Assembly: GCA_031551775.1 (NCBI GenBank)
Contig: JAVBND010000046.1
Location: forward strand, 62,001 to 126,000
Source of the DNA: Anaerozeibacter sp031551775
GTDB lineage: Bacteria > Bacillota > Clostridia > Christensenellales > Aristaeellaceae
Direction: 5' to 3'
DNA length: 64,000 bases
Shown here: positions 50,464 through 59,390 of the stretch, piece by piece
Layout of the letters: every line of letters begins with the position of its first letter
Position numbering within the stretch: the stretch's first letter is position 1
Translations under genes and position numbers: made by a program
Notes under the pieces: model-generated
What the model was told of the DNA's origin: nothing
Database searches by the model: none
Seen by the model: only the letters and a program-made list of their open reading frames with translations

Positions 50464-51882
50464 TCATAGCGCTGGGCGATTGGGTCCGATCACCTTGCCG
50501 GGATTCAAGATGGCGCTCGGATCAAACACACGCTTGATGCCGCGCATGATTTCTATCGGCGTCTCGCCCATGCTTTTTTCAAGGTACGCGACTTTCGCGT
50601 GTCCTACGCCATGCTCGCCTGATATTTGTCCGCCGAGGCGATGCGCCTCTTCATAGAGCGCGTTCATGGCAGCCTCGCGCGCTGCGAGCCATTTTTCTTC
50701 GGACATATCGTCCTTCAACACATACAGGTGCAGGTTGCCGTCTCCCGCATGTCCAAACGATCGGATGCGCACCCCGCACGCGTCGGATATCTCTTGGGAC
50801 GCGCGAATAAAACGCACAATTTGACTCAGCGGCACGACCACATCGCATTCGTCCATGGAGGTCGTCGAGCCGCTGATCGCTTCCAAAAACGCGCCGCGCG
50901 CGTCCCAGATCGATTCCTTGCGCTCGTCTGTATCCGCCAGCAGGACATCCACGGCGCCCAGCCGCAAAAGCGCGTCGGTCAGCTTGTCAAGCGACGGACG
51001 CAGCGCATCGTCATCCGCGCCATCCAGCCGAACCAGCAGGTACGCGTCCGACCGTTTGTCCGGGAACTGTTTTCCAAGGTATACTTCACTCGCTTCGATG
51101 ACCTCACGCTGCATAAACTCAACCGCCGTGGGATCGACGCCCAACCGAAGGATCTCCGGCACCGCGCCCACGCACTTGGTAAGATCGTCAAACGGCGCGA
51201 GGACCGAAAGGTTTGACGTCGGCAGCGCGATGAGTTTGAGTGTGATCTCAGAAAGAAACGCAAGCGTGCCCTCGGAGCCACACAGCAACTGCGTGAGGTT
51301 GTACCCGCTCGACGTCTTGACAGTTTTGCCGCCCAGCGTGAGTATTTCACCATTCGCCAGTACAGCCTTCATGCCCAACACGTAATCGCGCGTTACACCA
51401 TAGCGCACCGCGCGCATGCCGCCGGCGTTGGTCATGACATTACCGCCCAGTGTCGCGGATTTCTCCCCGGGATCGGGCGGATAGAAAAGCCCCGTGCCCT
51501 CGAGCATCTTCGTGAACTCCATGAGCAACAGACCCGCCTCGACCGTCGCGGTTCGGTTTTGTGTGTCGAGTTCTATCAGGCGGTTCATCCGGTGCGCCGA
51601 CAAGACAATGCCGCCGTACTTGACCACGCACCCGCCGCAAAGGCCCGTGCCCGCCCCGCGCGGTGTCACGGCAATCAGGCGCTGGTTACAGTAGGCCAGC
51701 ACGCGCGATATCTCATCCGCCGAAACCGCTTCCAGCACGGCCTCCGGCATGTATAAGCCGTACTCGGTCATTTCATCGCGGGCGTAATCCTGCGAAATCG
51801 CGTCAGCGAAAAAGACGCGGTCCGGGCTCAACATCCGCTTAAATTCTAGAATATCGTGCGCTGTCACCGGATGATAAATCAT
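50464..51882 (-). CDS. lctD: FAD-binding lactate/glycolate dehydrogenase subunit (LctD/GlcD-like)
   Basis: 472 residues. An FAD-binding PCMH domain (VTPRGAGTGLCGGCVVKYGG, GLFYPPDPGEKSATLGGNVM, KTSSGYNLTQLLCGSEGTLA) and a C-terminal FAD-oxidase domain (RIRSFGHAGDGNLHLYVL, ISGEHGVGHAKVAYLEKSM). In Acetobacterium woodii the equivalent LctD works with EtfBC-type LctB and LctC to oxidise lactate with NAD by flavin-based electron confurcation. Here the gene directly follows those two Etf genes, overlapping the ferredoxin-EtfA gene as ATGA. The same dehydrogenase family also uses glycolate or D-2-hydroxyacids, so lactate is likely but not proven. Confidence 0.87.
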   Translation of the reverse strand: MIYHPVTAHDILEFKRMLSPDRVFFADAISQDYARDEMTEYGLYMPEAVLEAVSADEISRVLAYCNQRLIAVTPRGAGTGLCGGCVVKYGGIVLSAHRMNRLIELDTQNRTATVEAGLLLMEFTKMLEGTGLFYPPDPGEKSATLGGNVMTNAGGMRAVRYGVTRDYVLGMKAVLANGEILTLGGKTVKTSSGYNLTQLLCGSEGTLAFLSEITLKLIALPTSNLSVLAPFDDLTKCVGAVPEILRLGVDPTAVEFMQREVIEASEVYLGKQFPDKRSDAYLLVRLDGADDDALRPSLDKLTDALLRLGAVDVLLADTDERKESIWDARGAFLEAISGSTTSMDECDVVVPLSQIVRFIRASQEISDACGVRIRSFGHAGDGNLHLYVLKDDMSEEKWLAAREAAMNALYEEAHRLGGQISGEHGVGHAKVAYLEKSMGETPIEIMRGIKRVFDPSAILNPGKVIGPNRPAL

Positions 51883-53045
51883 TTGAACTTCTCCTTTAGC
51901 CGCGTGATGAGACCGGGGACGATTTGGTACAAATCGCCGACCACCGCCACGTGCGCAACATCAAAAATGGGTGCGTCAGGGTCTTCGTTGATGGCGATAG
52001 TGTGCTCCGACGCATTCATCGAGGACGTGAACTGTATCGCGCCTGACACGCCGCAGGTGATGATGAGCTTGGGACGAACCGTTCGGCCGGACAGTCCGAT
52101 CTGCCGCGCACTTTGGCTCCAGCCCTTTTCGGCCAGCGGCCTGGTGGTGGCCCATTCACCGCCCAGCAACCCCGCAAGCGTCCTGATCATGTCAAGATCG
52201 CCTTCTTTTTTAAGGCCCCGCCCGCCTACCACCAGCACTTGCGCATCGGAAATGCTCGCGGCCTTTGGCACAGGCACGGTTGATATATGCGAAACGCGCG
52301 AGGAAATGGCGGGCGTCTTGCGCCATATGATTTCACCCGCCGCATCCTGGCGCACCGGTTGATCCATGACCTTGTACCGGACAGTAGCGAATTGTGGCCG
52401 GGTATGCTTGGTCGCAATTTGCGCCATGATGTTGCCGCCGAAGGCCGGACGGATCTGCACAAGATCGGTATTTTCGCGCATCTCAAGCGCCGTGCAATCG
52501 GCGGTCAGGCCTGTCCGAAAACGCGTGGCCAGCCTGGGCGCAAGCGAACGTCCCAGCGCCGTCGCGCCCACCAATACCACCGATGGCCGAAGATCGCGTA
52601 TGGCATCCTCCGCGCAATCGGCGAAGGCTTCGGCGCGAAAGAAGGACAACGCCTGATCGTCGTAGGCATATACGGTTTTGACTCCATAATGCAGAAGCTC
52701 TCCCGCGCATTCCCCAATGCCCTCGCCCATCACGACCGCATGGACCGCTTGGTTCATCAAAAGCGCCTTGCCGATCAGTTCAAGCGATACGGGGTGGAGC
52801 CTGCCGCGCGATTGCTCGGCTATGACGAGGACGCCCGACCATTTTGCTTTATCCACGGATTTCGCCCGCGTTTCAAGGCGGATGATCGCGCCCCTCGGAC
52901 AGGCCTTCACGCACAGGGCGCACGCACGGCAGGCGGCGTTAATCTCGGGCCTGTCGCCCAGCCAGTCAATCGCCGAGAACGGGCACGCGGCCCGGCACGC
53001 GCCGCAACGGTCACATTTTCTTTGAAGAATCGATAGGGTTGCCAT
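51879..53045 (-). CDS. lctC: Electron transfer flavoprotein alpha subunit with N-terminal 2[4Fe-4S] ferredoxin domain
   Basis: 388 residues. Residues 8-60 hold two CxxCxxCxxxCP motifs (KCDRCGACRAACP and ACRACALCVKACP). The rest is an EtfA: LLHYGVKTVYAYDD, SVVLVGATALGRSLAPRLA, VLVVGGRGLKKEGD and the FAD site QIGLSGRTVRPKLIITCGVS with GAIQFTSSMNASEHTIAINE. A ferredoxin-bearing EtfA is the mark of Etf modules in confurcating lactate dehydrogenases and related complexes. It is 16 bases after etfB and overlaps the dehydrogenase gene. Confidence 0.9.
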   Translation of the reverse strand: MATLSILQRKCDRCGACRAACPFSAIDWLGDRPEINAACRACALCVKACPRGAIIRLETRAKSVDKAKWSGVLVIAEQSRGRLHPVSLELIGKALLMNQAVHAVVMGEGIGECAGELLHYGVKTVYAYDDQALSFFRAEAFADCAEDAIRDLRPSVVLVGATALGRSLAPRLATRFRTGLTADCTALEMRENTDLVQIRPAFGGNIMAQIATKHTRPQFATVRYKVMDQPVRQDAAGEIIWRKTPAISSRVSHISTVPVPKAASISDAQVLVVGGRGLKKEGDLDMIRTLAGLLGGEWATTRPLAEKGWSQSARQIGLSGRTVRPKLIITCGVSGAIQFTSSMNASEHTIAINEDPDAPIFDVAHVAVVGDLYQIVPGLITRLKEKFK

Positions 53046-53060
53046 GCTTGAAACCCCTTT

Positions 53061-53840
53061 TCAAATGTACTTGCGCCTGAGCAAATGCCCGTAGAGCTGT
53101 TTGTCCAGATCCTCGCCGGTCAGGGTTTCGCGCGCGGTTCTTGTCTCCGGCGGGAAGATGCGCTCAACCTCGGTAGCGCTGCCCTGCAGTCCGTAGTGCT
53201 CAGGGTCGCGATCCATGAAGTCGTCAAGCGTGAGCACCGCGACCGGGCGGCCCTTGTTTTCCCGTGCGCGCATGAGCGAGGGGAGCCGGGGTGTAAAGAT
53301 GTCCTGCTCGACGGTCACGAGTGAGGGAAAGGGCATCCACACGGTCTCAATCGTGTCCTGAAGTTGTTGGCGTACCCGCACGCCGCCCGCGTCCGCCTCA
53401 ATTGCCGATACCCAGGCGGCGTGGGGAATGCCCATGGTTTCGGCGACCGCCGGGCCGACTTGCGCGGTATCGCCGTCGGTGGTCTGCTTCCCGCATACGA
53501 TCAGATCGTAGTCACCCGACGCGCGGATGGCCTGAGAAAGCGCATAACTGGTCGCGAGCACGTCCGCGCCGCCCAGACGCCTGTCAGAGATCAGAACGCC
53601 CGCGTCCGCGCCCATATTGTACGCTTCGCGAATGACCGCCTCGGCCTGCCTCGGCCCCATCGTACCCACGGTAACCGCGCCGCCATTTTCCTGCTTTAGC
53701 CGAAGCGCCGCCTCAAGCGCAAACAAATCGTAGGGGTTCATCTTGGAGGAAACACCTTCGCGCTTGAGCACGCCGGTTTTTTCGTCCACTTGGGCGCGGT
53801 TTGTCGAAGGAACCTGCTTGATCAAAACGAATATGTTCAT
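53061..53840 (-). CDS. lctB: Electron transfer flavoprotein beta subunit
   Basis: 259 residues beginning MNIFVLIKQVPSTNRAQVDE, with KMNPYDLFALEAALRLKQEN, VTVGTMGPRQAEAVIREAYN, MGADAGVLISDRRLGGADVL and DLIVCGKQTTDGDTAQVGPA. The NPYD and GPxQA-type motifs occur in bifurcating EtfB proteins, where this subunit holds the FAD that splits electrons. The ATG at 53840 follows GGAGG. It heads the etfB-etfA-dehydrogenase operon, 70 bases after the sugar isomerase gene on the same strand, with no clear terminator between. Confidence 0.9.
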   Translation of the reverse strand: MNIFVLIKQVPSTNRAQVDEKTGVLKREGVSSKMNPYDLFALEAALRLKQENGGAVTVGTMGPRQAEAVIREAYNMGADAGVLISDRRLGGADVLATSYALSQAIRASGDYDLIVCGKQTTDGDTAQVGPAVAETMGIPHAAWVSAIEADAGGVRVRQQLQDTIETVWMPFPSLVTVEQDIFTPRLPSLMRARENKGRPVAVLTLDDFMDRDPEHYGLQGSATEVERIFPPETRTARETLTGEDLDKQLYGHLLRRKYI

Positions 53841-53909
53841 ATAGCCTCCCGCAATACGCGATTGGCCGACGCCGGTGAGCGGCATCGGCCAATCGTTCAA
53901 GGCGCGTTC

Positions 53910-55358
53910 TTATCTGATAATTTCGCAGGGAATACCGAGTGCTTCCGCAATCAACCGAATGGTGTCGGCGTGGTGTCCGATGCCCAGCGCATAGTGGTGC
54001 GTAGGTCCCGCCATGACCCAGCGCTTGATAAATTCCTTGGTCGTGGGCGCGAAATATCCGCGCGTGTTGGTGTTGCCGGTTGGCGGGATGGGACCCTTCT
54101 TGGACTCGCCCTCGCCGATCACAAACTTGAAGCGGCCGTCCGCCGTCTGCGTGATGCCGAGCATGGTGATGGGGCCTTCCTTGATCTTGAACTCGACCGA
54201 CGCGCCGGAACCGGGCTTGCCGTGGTATTTCTTGAGTGAGCGCAAAATGGGCCTTCCGTCGGCAATGGCGATGTGGTGCGGCCCGTCGTGGCCGACAAAG
54301 ATAAAATCCTCGACAAAATCAAACGGGTGGAACTCGGCAAAGCTGCCGCCGATGGCCAGCCGGTCCATGATGAACATCGCCAGGCAGGTCTTCAGGTCAT
54401 ACTCTCCGCACATGGGCACGCCGCGCGCGTTCAGGATCGAATTGCCCACGATGAAGGATGAGACCACCTCCTGATGCGCGCTGCCGGGCCGGCCATTGTA
54501 ATAGTAAGCCAGGCCGGTCAAGTTGTACTTGTCGATAAACTTGTCGAGCGCAACCGATGTCTTGGCCGCCTTTGTGAGGTCTTGCTCGGTCAGCTTCATC
54601 GTGATCGGGTCAGACACCGGGTCGGGCGTATCGAAGTTTTCGCGTATGAAGGCCTTGCGCGCCTCGACTTCCCCATCGGTCACGGCATCATATACCTCGA
54701 GCACATCATCCACTTCAACCAGCGGCACGTGCACGCCAAAGGCGGCGGACACGGCCGTGGGGTCGGCGTGCATGTCATACATGGACTCAAGTACGTGCCC
54801 CATCAGGCCAAAGCGCGCGCCCTTGAAGTCGTGCAGGACTTTGGCGATGTCGCACCAGCGCGCGATTTCTCTTTTCGCGTCGTCGTCGCCGTAGAGCGTG
54901 CCGATGATCACATCGCTGATCTTTTTCCCCATGCGCACGGCCACGCCGGTAAATTCGGGCACGGAGCATATATTGTCATTTTCCAACTGTTGGAAGGTTG
55001 ATGCATTTGTATAATCCATCCTGTCGCGCGGCTGAAGCGCAACCAGCACGATCGGCGCGTCGGCATCCCGAAGAATGGGCGCGAAGATCGAACTTGTGGC
55101 GTAGGTCAGCATGTTGCACACAATGATATCGACATGTGCCTCGCGAATGCTCCGCGCCGTTTCATAGCCTTTTTCATTGGTGTCCACCATGCCGAAATCG
55201 ATGATTTCAACGTCGTTTTCGGCAATGATCTTCTTGAGCTCCGCGTGGTACTTCAGAAGATTGTCCAGTACGCCCTCGAACTGCGGCCAATATATGTAGA
55301 GTCCAACGCCAAAAAGAGCGATGCGCGCCGTGCGTTTTTTGCGCCTTTCGATGTTCAT
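53910..55358 (-). CDS. Sugar isomerase of the L-fucose/L-arabinose isomerase superfamily (6-deoxysugar locus)
   Basis: 482 residues. AraA/FucI superfamily pattern: IALFGVGLYIYWPQFEGVLD, IVCNMLTYATSSIFAPIL, DFKGARFGLMGHVLESMYDM, then metal-site regions MCGEYDLKTCLAMFIMDRL and SFAEFHPFDFVEDFIFVGHD (acidic residues and His), and MAGPTHHYALGIGHHADT. It differs clearly from the isomerase at 45649. It is divergent from an AraC regulator and close to rhaM, so the likely substrate is L-rhamnose, L-fucose or another 6-deoxyaldose, although classical RhaA has a different sequence. GGGGAGGA lies seven bases before the ATG. Confidence 0.82.
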   Translation of the reverse strand: MNIERRKKRTARIALFGVGLYIYWPQFEGVLDNLLKYHAELKKIIAENDVEIIDFGMVDTNEKGYETARSIREAHVDIIVCNMLTYATSSIFAPILRDADAPIVLVALQPRDRMDYTNASTFQQLENDNICSVPEFTGVAVRMGKKISDVIIGTLYGDDDAKREIARWCDIAKVLHDFKGARFGLMGHVLESMYDMHADPTAVSAAFGVHVPLVEVDDVLEVYDAVTDGEVEARKAFIRENFDTPDPVSDPITMKLTEQDLTKAAKTSVALDKFIDKYNLTGLAYYYNGRPGSAHQEVVSSFIVGNSILNARGVPMCGEYDLKTCLAMFIMDRLAIGGSFAEFHPFDFVEDFIFVGHDGPHHIAIADGRPILRSLKKYHGKPGSGASVEFKIKEGPITMLGITQTADGRFKFVIGEGESKKGPIPPTGNTNTRGYFAPTTKEFIKRWVMAGPTHHYALGIGHHADTIRLIAEALGIPCEIIR

Positions 55359-55469
55359 TCAAGTATCCTCCCCTGCGTATTTTCCCCTTGATCTTAGCAT
55401 GGATTTGTGGTTTAATGAATGTGGAAAGCATCCCGATAGTTGTCGAAAATAAATAACAGGAGGTGCGGT

Positions 55470-56342
55470 ATGAAGGCGGAAAATTCGATGCCGTTTCTTG
55501 AAATTAAGCCCTTTGTCCGGCATGTGCAACTGCTGCCGATCAAGCCCGGAGAATACCCGAGTTTCACCCGCTCCTATGATTGCCGCCTGTTCTACGTCAG
55601 CCGCGGCGAGGGTCATGTATTTATGCAGGACCAAGCGTATCCCGTGGACCGGGGCGATCTGGTGCTTTGGCAAAGCGGGGTCAACTACCGCATGGAAACG
55701 GGCGACGCGGGCATGCAATTCCTGTGCGTCAATTTCGATTTCACGACTGAGTTCAGCCAACAAGATTACCCCATACCGCCCGACCGCTTCGATCTGTTCG
55801 ACGATACAGCCGCCACGCCGCATGTCCGTTTTCCCGACGCCCCGGCGTTTGACGCGCCGGTATTTCTCACGGGCATGCAGGTAATCGAGGAAACGCTGGT
55901 TGAAATGAAGCGCGAATATACCCAGCGCAAGGTCTACTGGCGCGAGCGGCAAAGCGCACTGATGGCATCGATCCTCTCGCGCATCGCGCGCTCCCTTTCA
56001 GCGCAAGGCGCGCAAGGCGCGCGCGTCGAAACGCGCATCGATCCCGTGATCGCCTACATACAGGAGCATTTTTCCGAGCAGCTCGACAACGAGACGCTCG
56101 GGCGGCTGTTCTCCTACCACCCAAACTACCTCAACCGGCAAATGCTGCTCCTGACCGGCAAGACGCTTCGGCAATACCTGATCTCCTGCCGCGTTCAAAA
56201 AGCGATTGAATACCTTGAAGGCAGCGACCTGCCGATCTCCGAGATCGCCCAACTGACCGGGTATGGCGACATGTGCCACTTCTCCAAGCTCTTCAAACAA
56301 AAGACCGGCAACAATCCGAGTTCCTACCGCAGGCCCAAGTAG
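55470..56342 (+). CDS. AraC-family regulator with cupin domain (RhaS/RhaR-like)
   Basis: 290 residues. Residues 10-140 form a cupin-type sugar-binding domain (FTRSYDCRLFYVSRGEGHVF, VDRGDLVLWQSGVNYRME). Residues 185-290 hold the two helix-turn-helix units (LDNETLGRLFSYHPNYLNRQ and LPISEIAQLTGYGDMCHFSK, ending FKQKTGNNPSSYRR). AGGAGGTG lies four bases before the ATG at 55470. It is divergent from the isomerase gene across 111 bases, which should contain its operators. The stop codon is followed at once by the palindromic repeat element. Confidence 0.9.
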   Translation: MKAENSMPFLEIKPFVRHVQLLPIKPGEYPSFTRSYDCRLFYVSRGEGHVFMQDQAYPVDRGDLVLWQSGVNYRMETGDAGMQFLCVNFDFTTEFSQQDYPIPPDRFDLFDDTAATPHVRFPDAPAFDAPVFLTGMQVIEETLVEMKREYTQRKVYWRERQSALMASILSRIARSLSAQGAQGARVETRIDPVIAYIQEHFSEQLDNETLGRLFSYHPNYLNRQMLLLTGKTLRQYLISCRVQKAIEYLEGSDLPISEIAQLTGYGDMCHFSKLFKQKTGNNPSSYRRPK

Positions 56343-56509
56343 CTAGGTAAACGATGATTCATTCGGTTGCTGGCTGGGTTTTGATTTTTTGTCCAGGCGC
56401 GCCTGCGGAAACCGAAGGCGTAGCAGCGCTACGTCGAGTGTTTTTGCAGGCGTGCATGGGCGAAAAAGCAGAAGCCAGACAGTGATCGAATTGATCAGCG
56501 CTTACCTAG
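56343..56509. repeat. Palindromic repeat element, copy 2 (MITE-like)
   Basis: 167 bases, same ends (CTAGGTAA ... TTACCTAG) and same symmetric centre (56419-56433) as the element at 19951-20116. It starts on the base after the AraC stop codon. Its terminal CTAG supplies the stop codon of the convergent rhaM gene. In this place the long hairpin could end transcription from both sides. Conservation between two distant copies argues for a mobile or multicopy element rather than a local terminator. Confidence 0.85.
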
Positions 56510-56817
56510 GGCAAGTAGAACACCAGCTCCGGCGCGCTTACGGGCGCGCCGTCCACTTCCTCATAGGAAATCAGGTCGCGCATATAGGCGCTCCACCTTT
56601 CCTGCACCGGGCTGCCGGCCTTGAACGCGTCGGTCGCCGCCAAGTCCTCGCTTTCGTAATAGCCGAAGAGCCGGTCGCGGTACCACCAGATCGAATAGTT
56701 CAAAATGCCCGCGCTCTTGAGCATCGCTTCCATCTCAGGCCAAATACTTCTGTGGCGGCGGATGTATTCCTCCTTCATGCCGGGCGCCAGCTTCAGCACG
56801 AAACTTCGCCGCTGCAT
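56506..56817 (-). CDS. rhaM: L-rhamnose mutarotase
   Basis: 103 residues, full length for the family. MQRRSFVLKLAPGMKEEYIR, RHRSIWPEMEAMLKSAGILN, YSIWWYRDRLFGYYE and the closing ELVFYLP match RhaM, which interconverts the anomers of L-rhamnose (and related L-sugars). The ATG at 56817 overlaps the TAA of the permease gene by one base and follows AGGAGGAAAA, so translation is coupled. The stop codon TAG coincides with the terminal CTAG of the repeat element, yet the native C-terminus VFYLP is intact. Confidence 0.93.
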   Translation of the reverse strand: MQRRSFVLKLAPGMKEEYIRRHRSIWPEMEAMLKSAGILNYSIWWYRDRLFGYYESEDLAATDAFKAGSPVQERWSAYMRDLISYEEVDGAPVSAPELVFYLP

Positions 56818-57803
56818 TATATTTTCCTCCTGAGTCCGCCCGACTTGATGGCGTCGATCGACACCGCGATCAAGAGCACCGCGCCCACGATAACGTCCTG
56901 CCAGAACGAGGAGATCGACAGCATCGTCATGCCGGTGTTGAGCGTACACAGCACCATCACGCCGATGAATGTGCCAAGGATCGTACCGCGCCCGCCCGAG
57001 AGACCCGCGCCGCCGAGGATGACCGCCGAAAGCGCTTGCATGTTGGTGTTGAGCGCCGCCATGGGCAGGCCCGCGCCCGACTGAGACGCCAGCATCACGC
57101 CCGCCACACCCGCCATGGCGCCGTTGATCGCGTAGAGGATGAACTTGGTGCGCTGCACCTTGATGCCCGAAAGGAAGCTGGCCTGGGGATTGCCGCCGAT
57201 CATATAGATCGTGCGCCCGAAGACGGTATACTTGGATATAAAGAAGAAAATCAAGTAGAACACCACCAGGATGACCAGCGTAAAGGGGATGGGGCCGACG
57301 TACCCCCTGCCAATGAACTTGAAGCTTTGATCGGAGATGACCAGCGTCTGGCCGTTTGAGATCAGGTAGGCGAGGCCGCGCAGCATCTGCATGCTGGCAA
57401 TGGTCGTGATGAAGGCGTTGAGCTTAAACACCGTAATGAAAAAACCATTGAGCATGCCGCACAGCGTACCGGTCAAGATGCCGCACAGCATCCCCGCCCA
57501 CCACGGCACGCCGGCGCGGATGAGCACAGCCGTGACCATGCCGACCACGGCAATTTGCGAGCCACCCGAGATATCGATGTTGCCCGATACGTTGATGAAT
57601 GTCATCGAGCAGGCCAGCGTCCCCATGATGGCGGCATACATGCCGATGTTTAAGAACACCGTCGTGCTGAAAAAGTAGGGCGACGCCAGCGAGAAAAAGA
57701 CCACCAACACCACCAGCGCCGTGGATACCGTCAAAAGCGACGATGCGTCGCCGGATGAGAACGCCCTGAGCACGCCCCGCTTGCTGCCCTTTGTTTGTGC
57801 CAT
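56817..57803 (-). CDS. Sugar ABC transporter permease (RbsC family, rhamnose locus)
   Basis: 328 residues with about ten membrane helices. Segments: MGTLACSMTFINVSGNIDIS, GGSQIAVVGMVTAVLIRAG, GILTGTLCGMLNGFFITVFK, LNAFITTIASMQMLRGLAYL and GGAGLSGGRGTILGTFIGV. It is four bases after the ATPase gene and coupled to rhaM. The substrate is probably L-rhamnose or a relative, from context. Confidence 0.92.
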   Translation of the reverse strand: MAQTKGSKRGVLRAFSSGDASSLLTVSTALVVLVVFFSLASPYFFSTTVFLNIGMYAAIMGTLACSMTFINVSGNIDISGGSQIAVVGMVTAVLIRAGVPWWAGMLCGILTGTLCGMLNGFFITVFKLNAFITTIASMQMLRGLAYLISNGQTLVISDQSFKFIGRGYVGPIPFTLVILVVFYLIFFFISKYTVFGRTIYMIGGNPQASFLSGIKVQRTKFILYAINGAMAGVAGVMLASQSGAGLPMAALNTNMQALSAVILGGAGLSGGRGTILGTFIGVMVLCTLNTGMTMLSISSFWQDVIVGAVLLIAVSIDAIKSGGLRRKI

Positions 57804-57807
57804 AGCC

Positions 57808-59310
57808 CTAGCCCCCTATCGCGTATTTCAGGACGTTTTCCTGGGTGGCTTCATCTTGCGTGAGGAAGCCCGATATCTCGCCGTCGTGCATGACCATGAT
57901 GCGGTCGGACATGGTCAGCAGTTCCGGCATTTCCGAAGTAATCATGATGACGCACTTGCCCTTTTGGCACAAATCGTCGAGGATCTTGTAGATTTCGGCT
58001 TTCGCGCCCACGTCAATGCCGCGCGTGGGCTCATTGAGGATCAGCACCTCGGGTCCCAGTTCCAGGCACTTCGAGAGCACCACCTTTTGCTGGTTGCCGC
58101 CCGAGAGCGATTCGACCTTGGTCTCGCCCGAGGGCGTCTTGATGCGCAGGCTGTTGATCCACTTCTCCGTGACCTTCTTTTCAAGCTTCGCGTCCGTCAA
58201 ACGCCGCTTGTCGTTCTTGGCGTAGAAGGAGGAAAGCATGTTGACGCGCACGGTGTTGTTCAAGACCAACCCCTCGGTCTTACGCTCAGCGGGCACATAG
58301 CCGATGCCCTCCTTGAGCGCGTCGAGCGGGTCATGGATTTTCACTTTTTTGCCGCCGACAAATATCTCGCCGCCATGCAGGATCGTTTGCCCGAAGATCG
58401 CCGCGCCCAGGTCCTGGTGGCCGGAGCCGAGCAGACCGTAGACGCCGAAAATCTCGCCCTTTTGCGCCTCGAAGCTCACGTCCTTGAGCGCTTCATTTTT
58501 CAGATTTCTCACGCTCAGGGCGACGCCTGACGGATTGCTCGGGGTCTTGGGATACATATCGGTCAGCGTGCGCCCGACCATGGTGGCGATCAATTGCTCG
58601 CGCGTGGCCGTGGCCACGTCAAGCAGACCCGTCACACACCCGTCGCGCAGCACCACTACCCGGTCGGCTACGCGAAATATCTCGTCCAGTTTGTGCGAAA
58701 TATAGATGACGGCAATGCCCATGCTACTCGCCTGATTGATGAAGTTAAACAGGTTTTCGCATTCGACGTCATTGAGCGCCGAGGTTGGCTCATCCATGAT
58801 CAGGACTTTGACGTCGCCCGCAATCACCTTGGCGATTTCGATCAGCTGCTTTTGCGCTACCGTGCACAAGCCTATAGGCATCTTCGGGTCGATATCGACG
58901 CCGATCTTGTTCATGATCTCCCGCGCGCCCTTGTACATGGCGCGATAGTCTATTACGAGTCCCTTTTTCGGAATATCGCCCATGTAGATATTTTCCGCCA
59001 CCGACACGGTGGCAACGTAGTTGAGCTCCTGATGAATGATGCCGATTCCGGCGGCTTTCGCTTCGGAGGGCTGGTTGAATTTGACATCTGCGCCCTCAAG
59101 CGTCATCGTTCCCGAATCGAGCGAATACACGCCCGACAAAATCTTGATCAGCGTTGACTTGCCCGCGCCGTTTTCGCCGAGCAGCGCGACCACTTCGCCC
59201 TTTCGAATCTCAAGGCTTACGTCCGTCAGCGCCTTGACGCCCGGAAATTCTTTGGAGACCCCGCGGGCGCTGAGCACCACGTCGCCTATGACCTTATTTC
59301 TTTGCGCCAC
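57808..59310 (-). CDS. Sugar ABC transporter ATP-binding protein (RbsA family, rhamnose locus)
   Basis: 500 residues, two nucleotide-binding domains. First: GENGAGKSTLIKILSGVYSL, CTVAQKQLIEIAKVIAGD, VLIMDEPTSALNDVE. Second: LLGSGHQDLGAAIFGQ (degenerate Walker A as usual), LSGGNQQKVVLSKCLELG, VLILNEPTRGIDVGAKAE. In the second Walker B the normal Asp is Asn (LNEPTRG). The start is a GTG at 59310, preceded by GGGGAGGTG at seven bases. It lies between the binding-protein and permease genes. Confidence 0.93.
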   Translation of the reverse strand: MAQRNKVIGDVVLSARGVSKEFPGVKALTDVSLEIRKGEVVALLGENGAGKSTLIKILSGVYSLDSGTMTLEGADVKFNQPSEAKAAGIGIIHQELNYVATVSVAENIYMGDIPKKGLVIDYRAMYKGAREIMNKIGVDIDPKMPIGLCTVAQKQLIEIAKVIAGDVKVLIMDEPTSALNDVECENLFNFINQASSMGIAVIYISHKLDEIFRVADRVVVLRDGCVTGLLDVATATREQLIATMVGRTLTDMYPKTPSNPSGVALSVRNLKNEALKDVSFEAQKGEIFGVYGLLGSGHQDLGAAIFGQTILHGGEIFVGGKKVKIHDPLDALKEGIGYVPAERKTEGLVLNNTVRVNMLSSFYAKNDKRRLTDAKLEKKVTEKWINSLRIKTPSGETKVESLSGGNQQKVVLSKCLELGPEVLILNEPTRGIDVGAKAEIYKILDDLCQKGKCVIMITSEMPELLTMSDRIMVMHDGEISGFLTQDEATQENVLKYAIGG

Positions 59311-59341
59311 AGCGTTTCACCTCCCCGGAAAGATTAAAAAT

Positions 59342-59368
59342 CGTGCCGGCCAGCACCTGACCGGCACG
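59342..59368 (-). terminator. Partial terminator after the binding-protein gene
   Basis: CGTGCCGG-C-CAG pairs with CTG-A-CCGGCACG around CAC; on the minus strand ATTTTTAATC follows. It lies 23 bases after the binding-protein stop and inside the operon. It probably attenuates transcription into the ATPase and permease genes. Confidence 0.7.
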
Positions 59369-59390
59369 ATTGCGTTTGGTTTTGCTGTTC

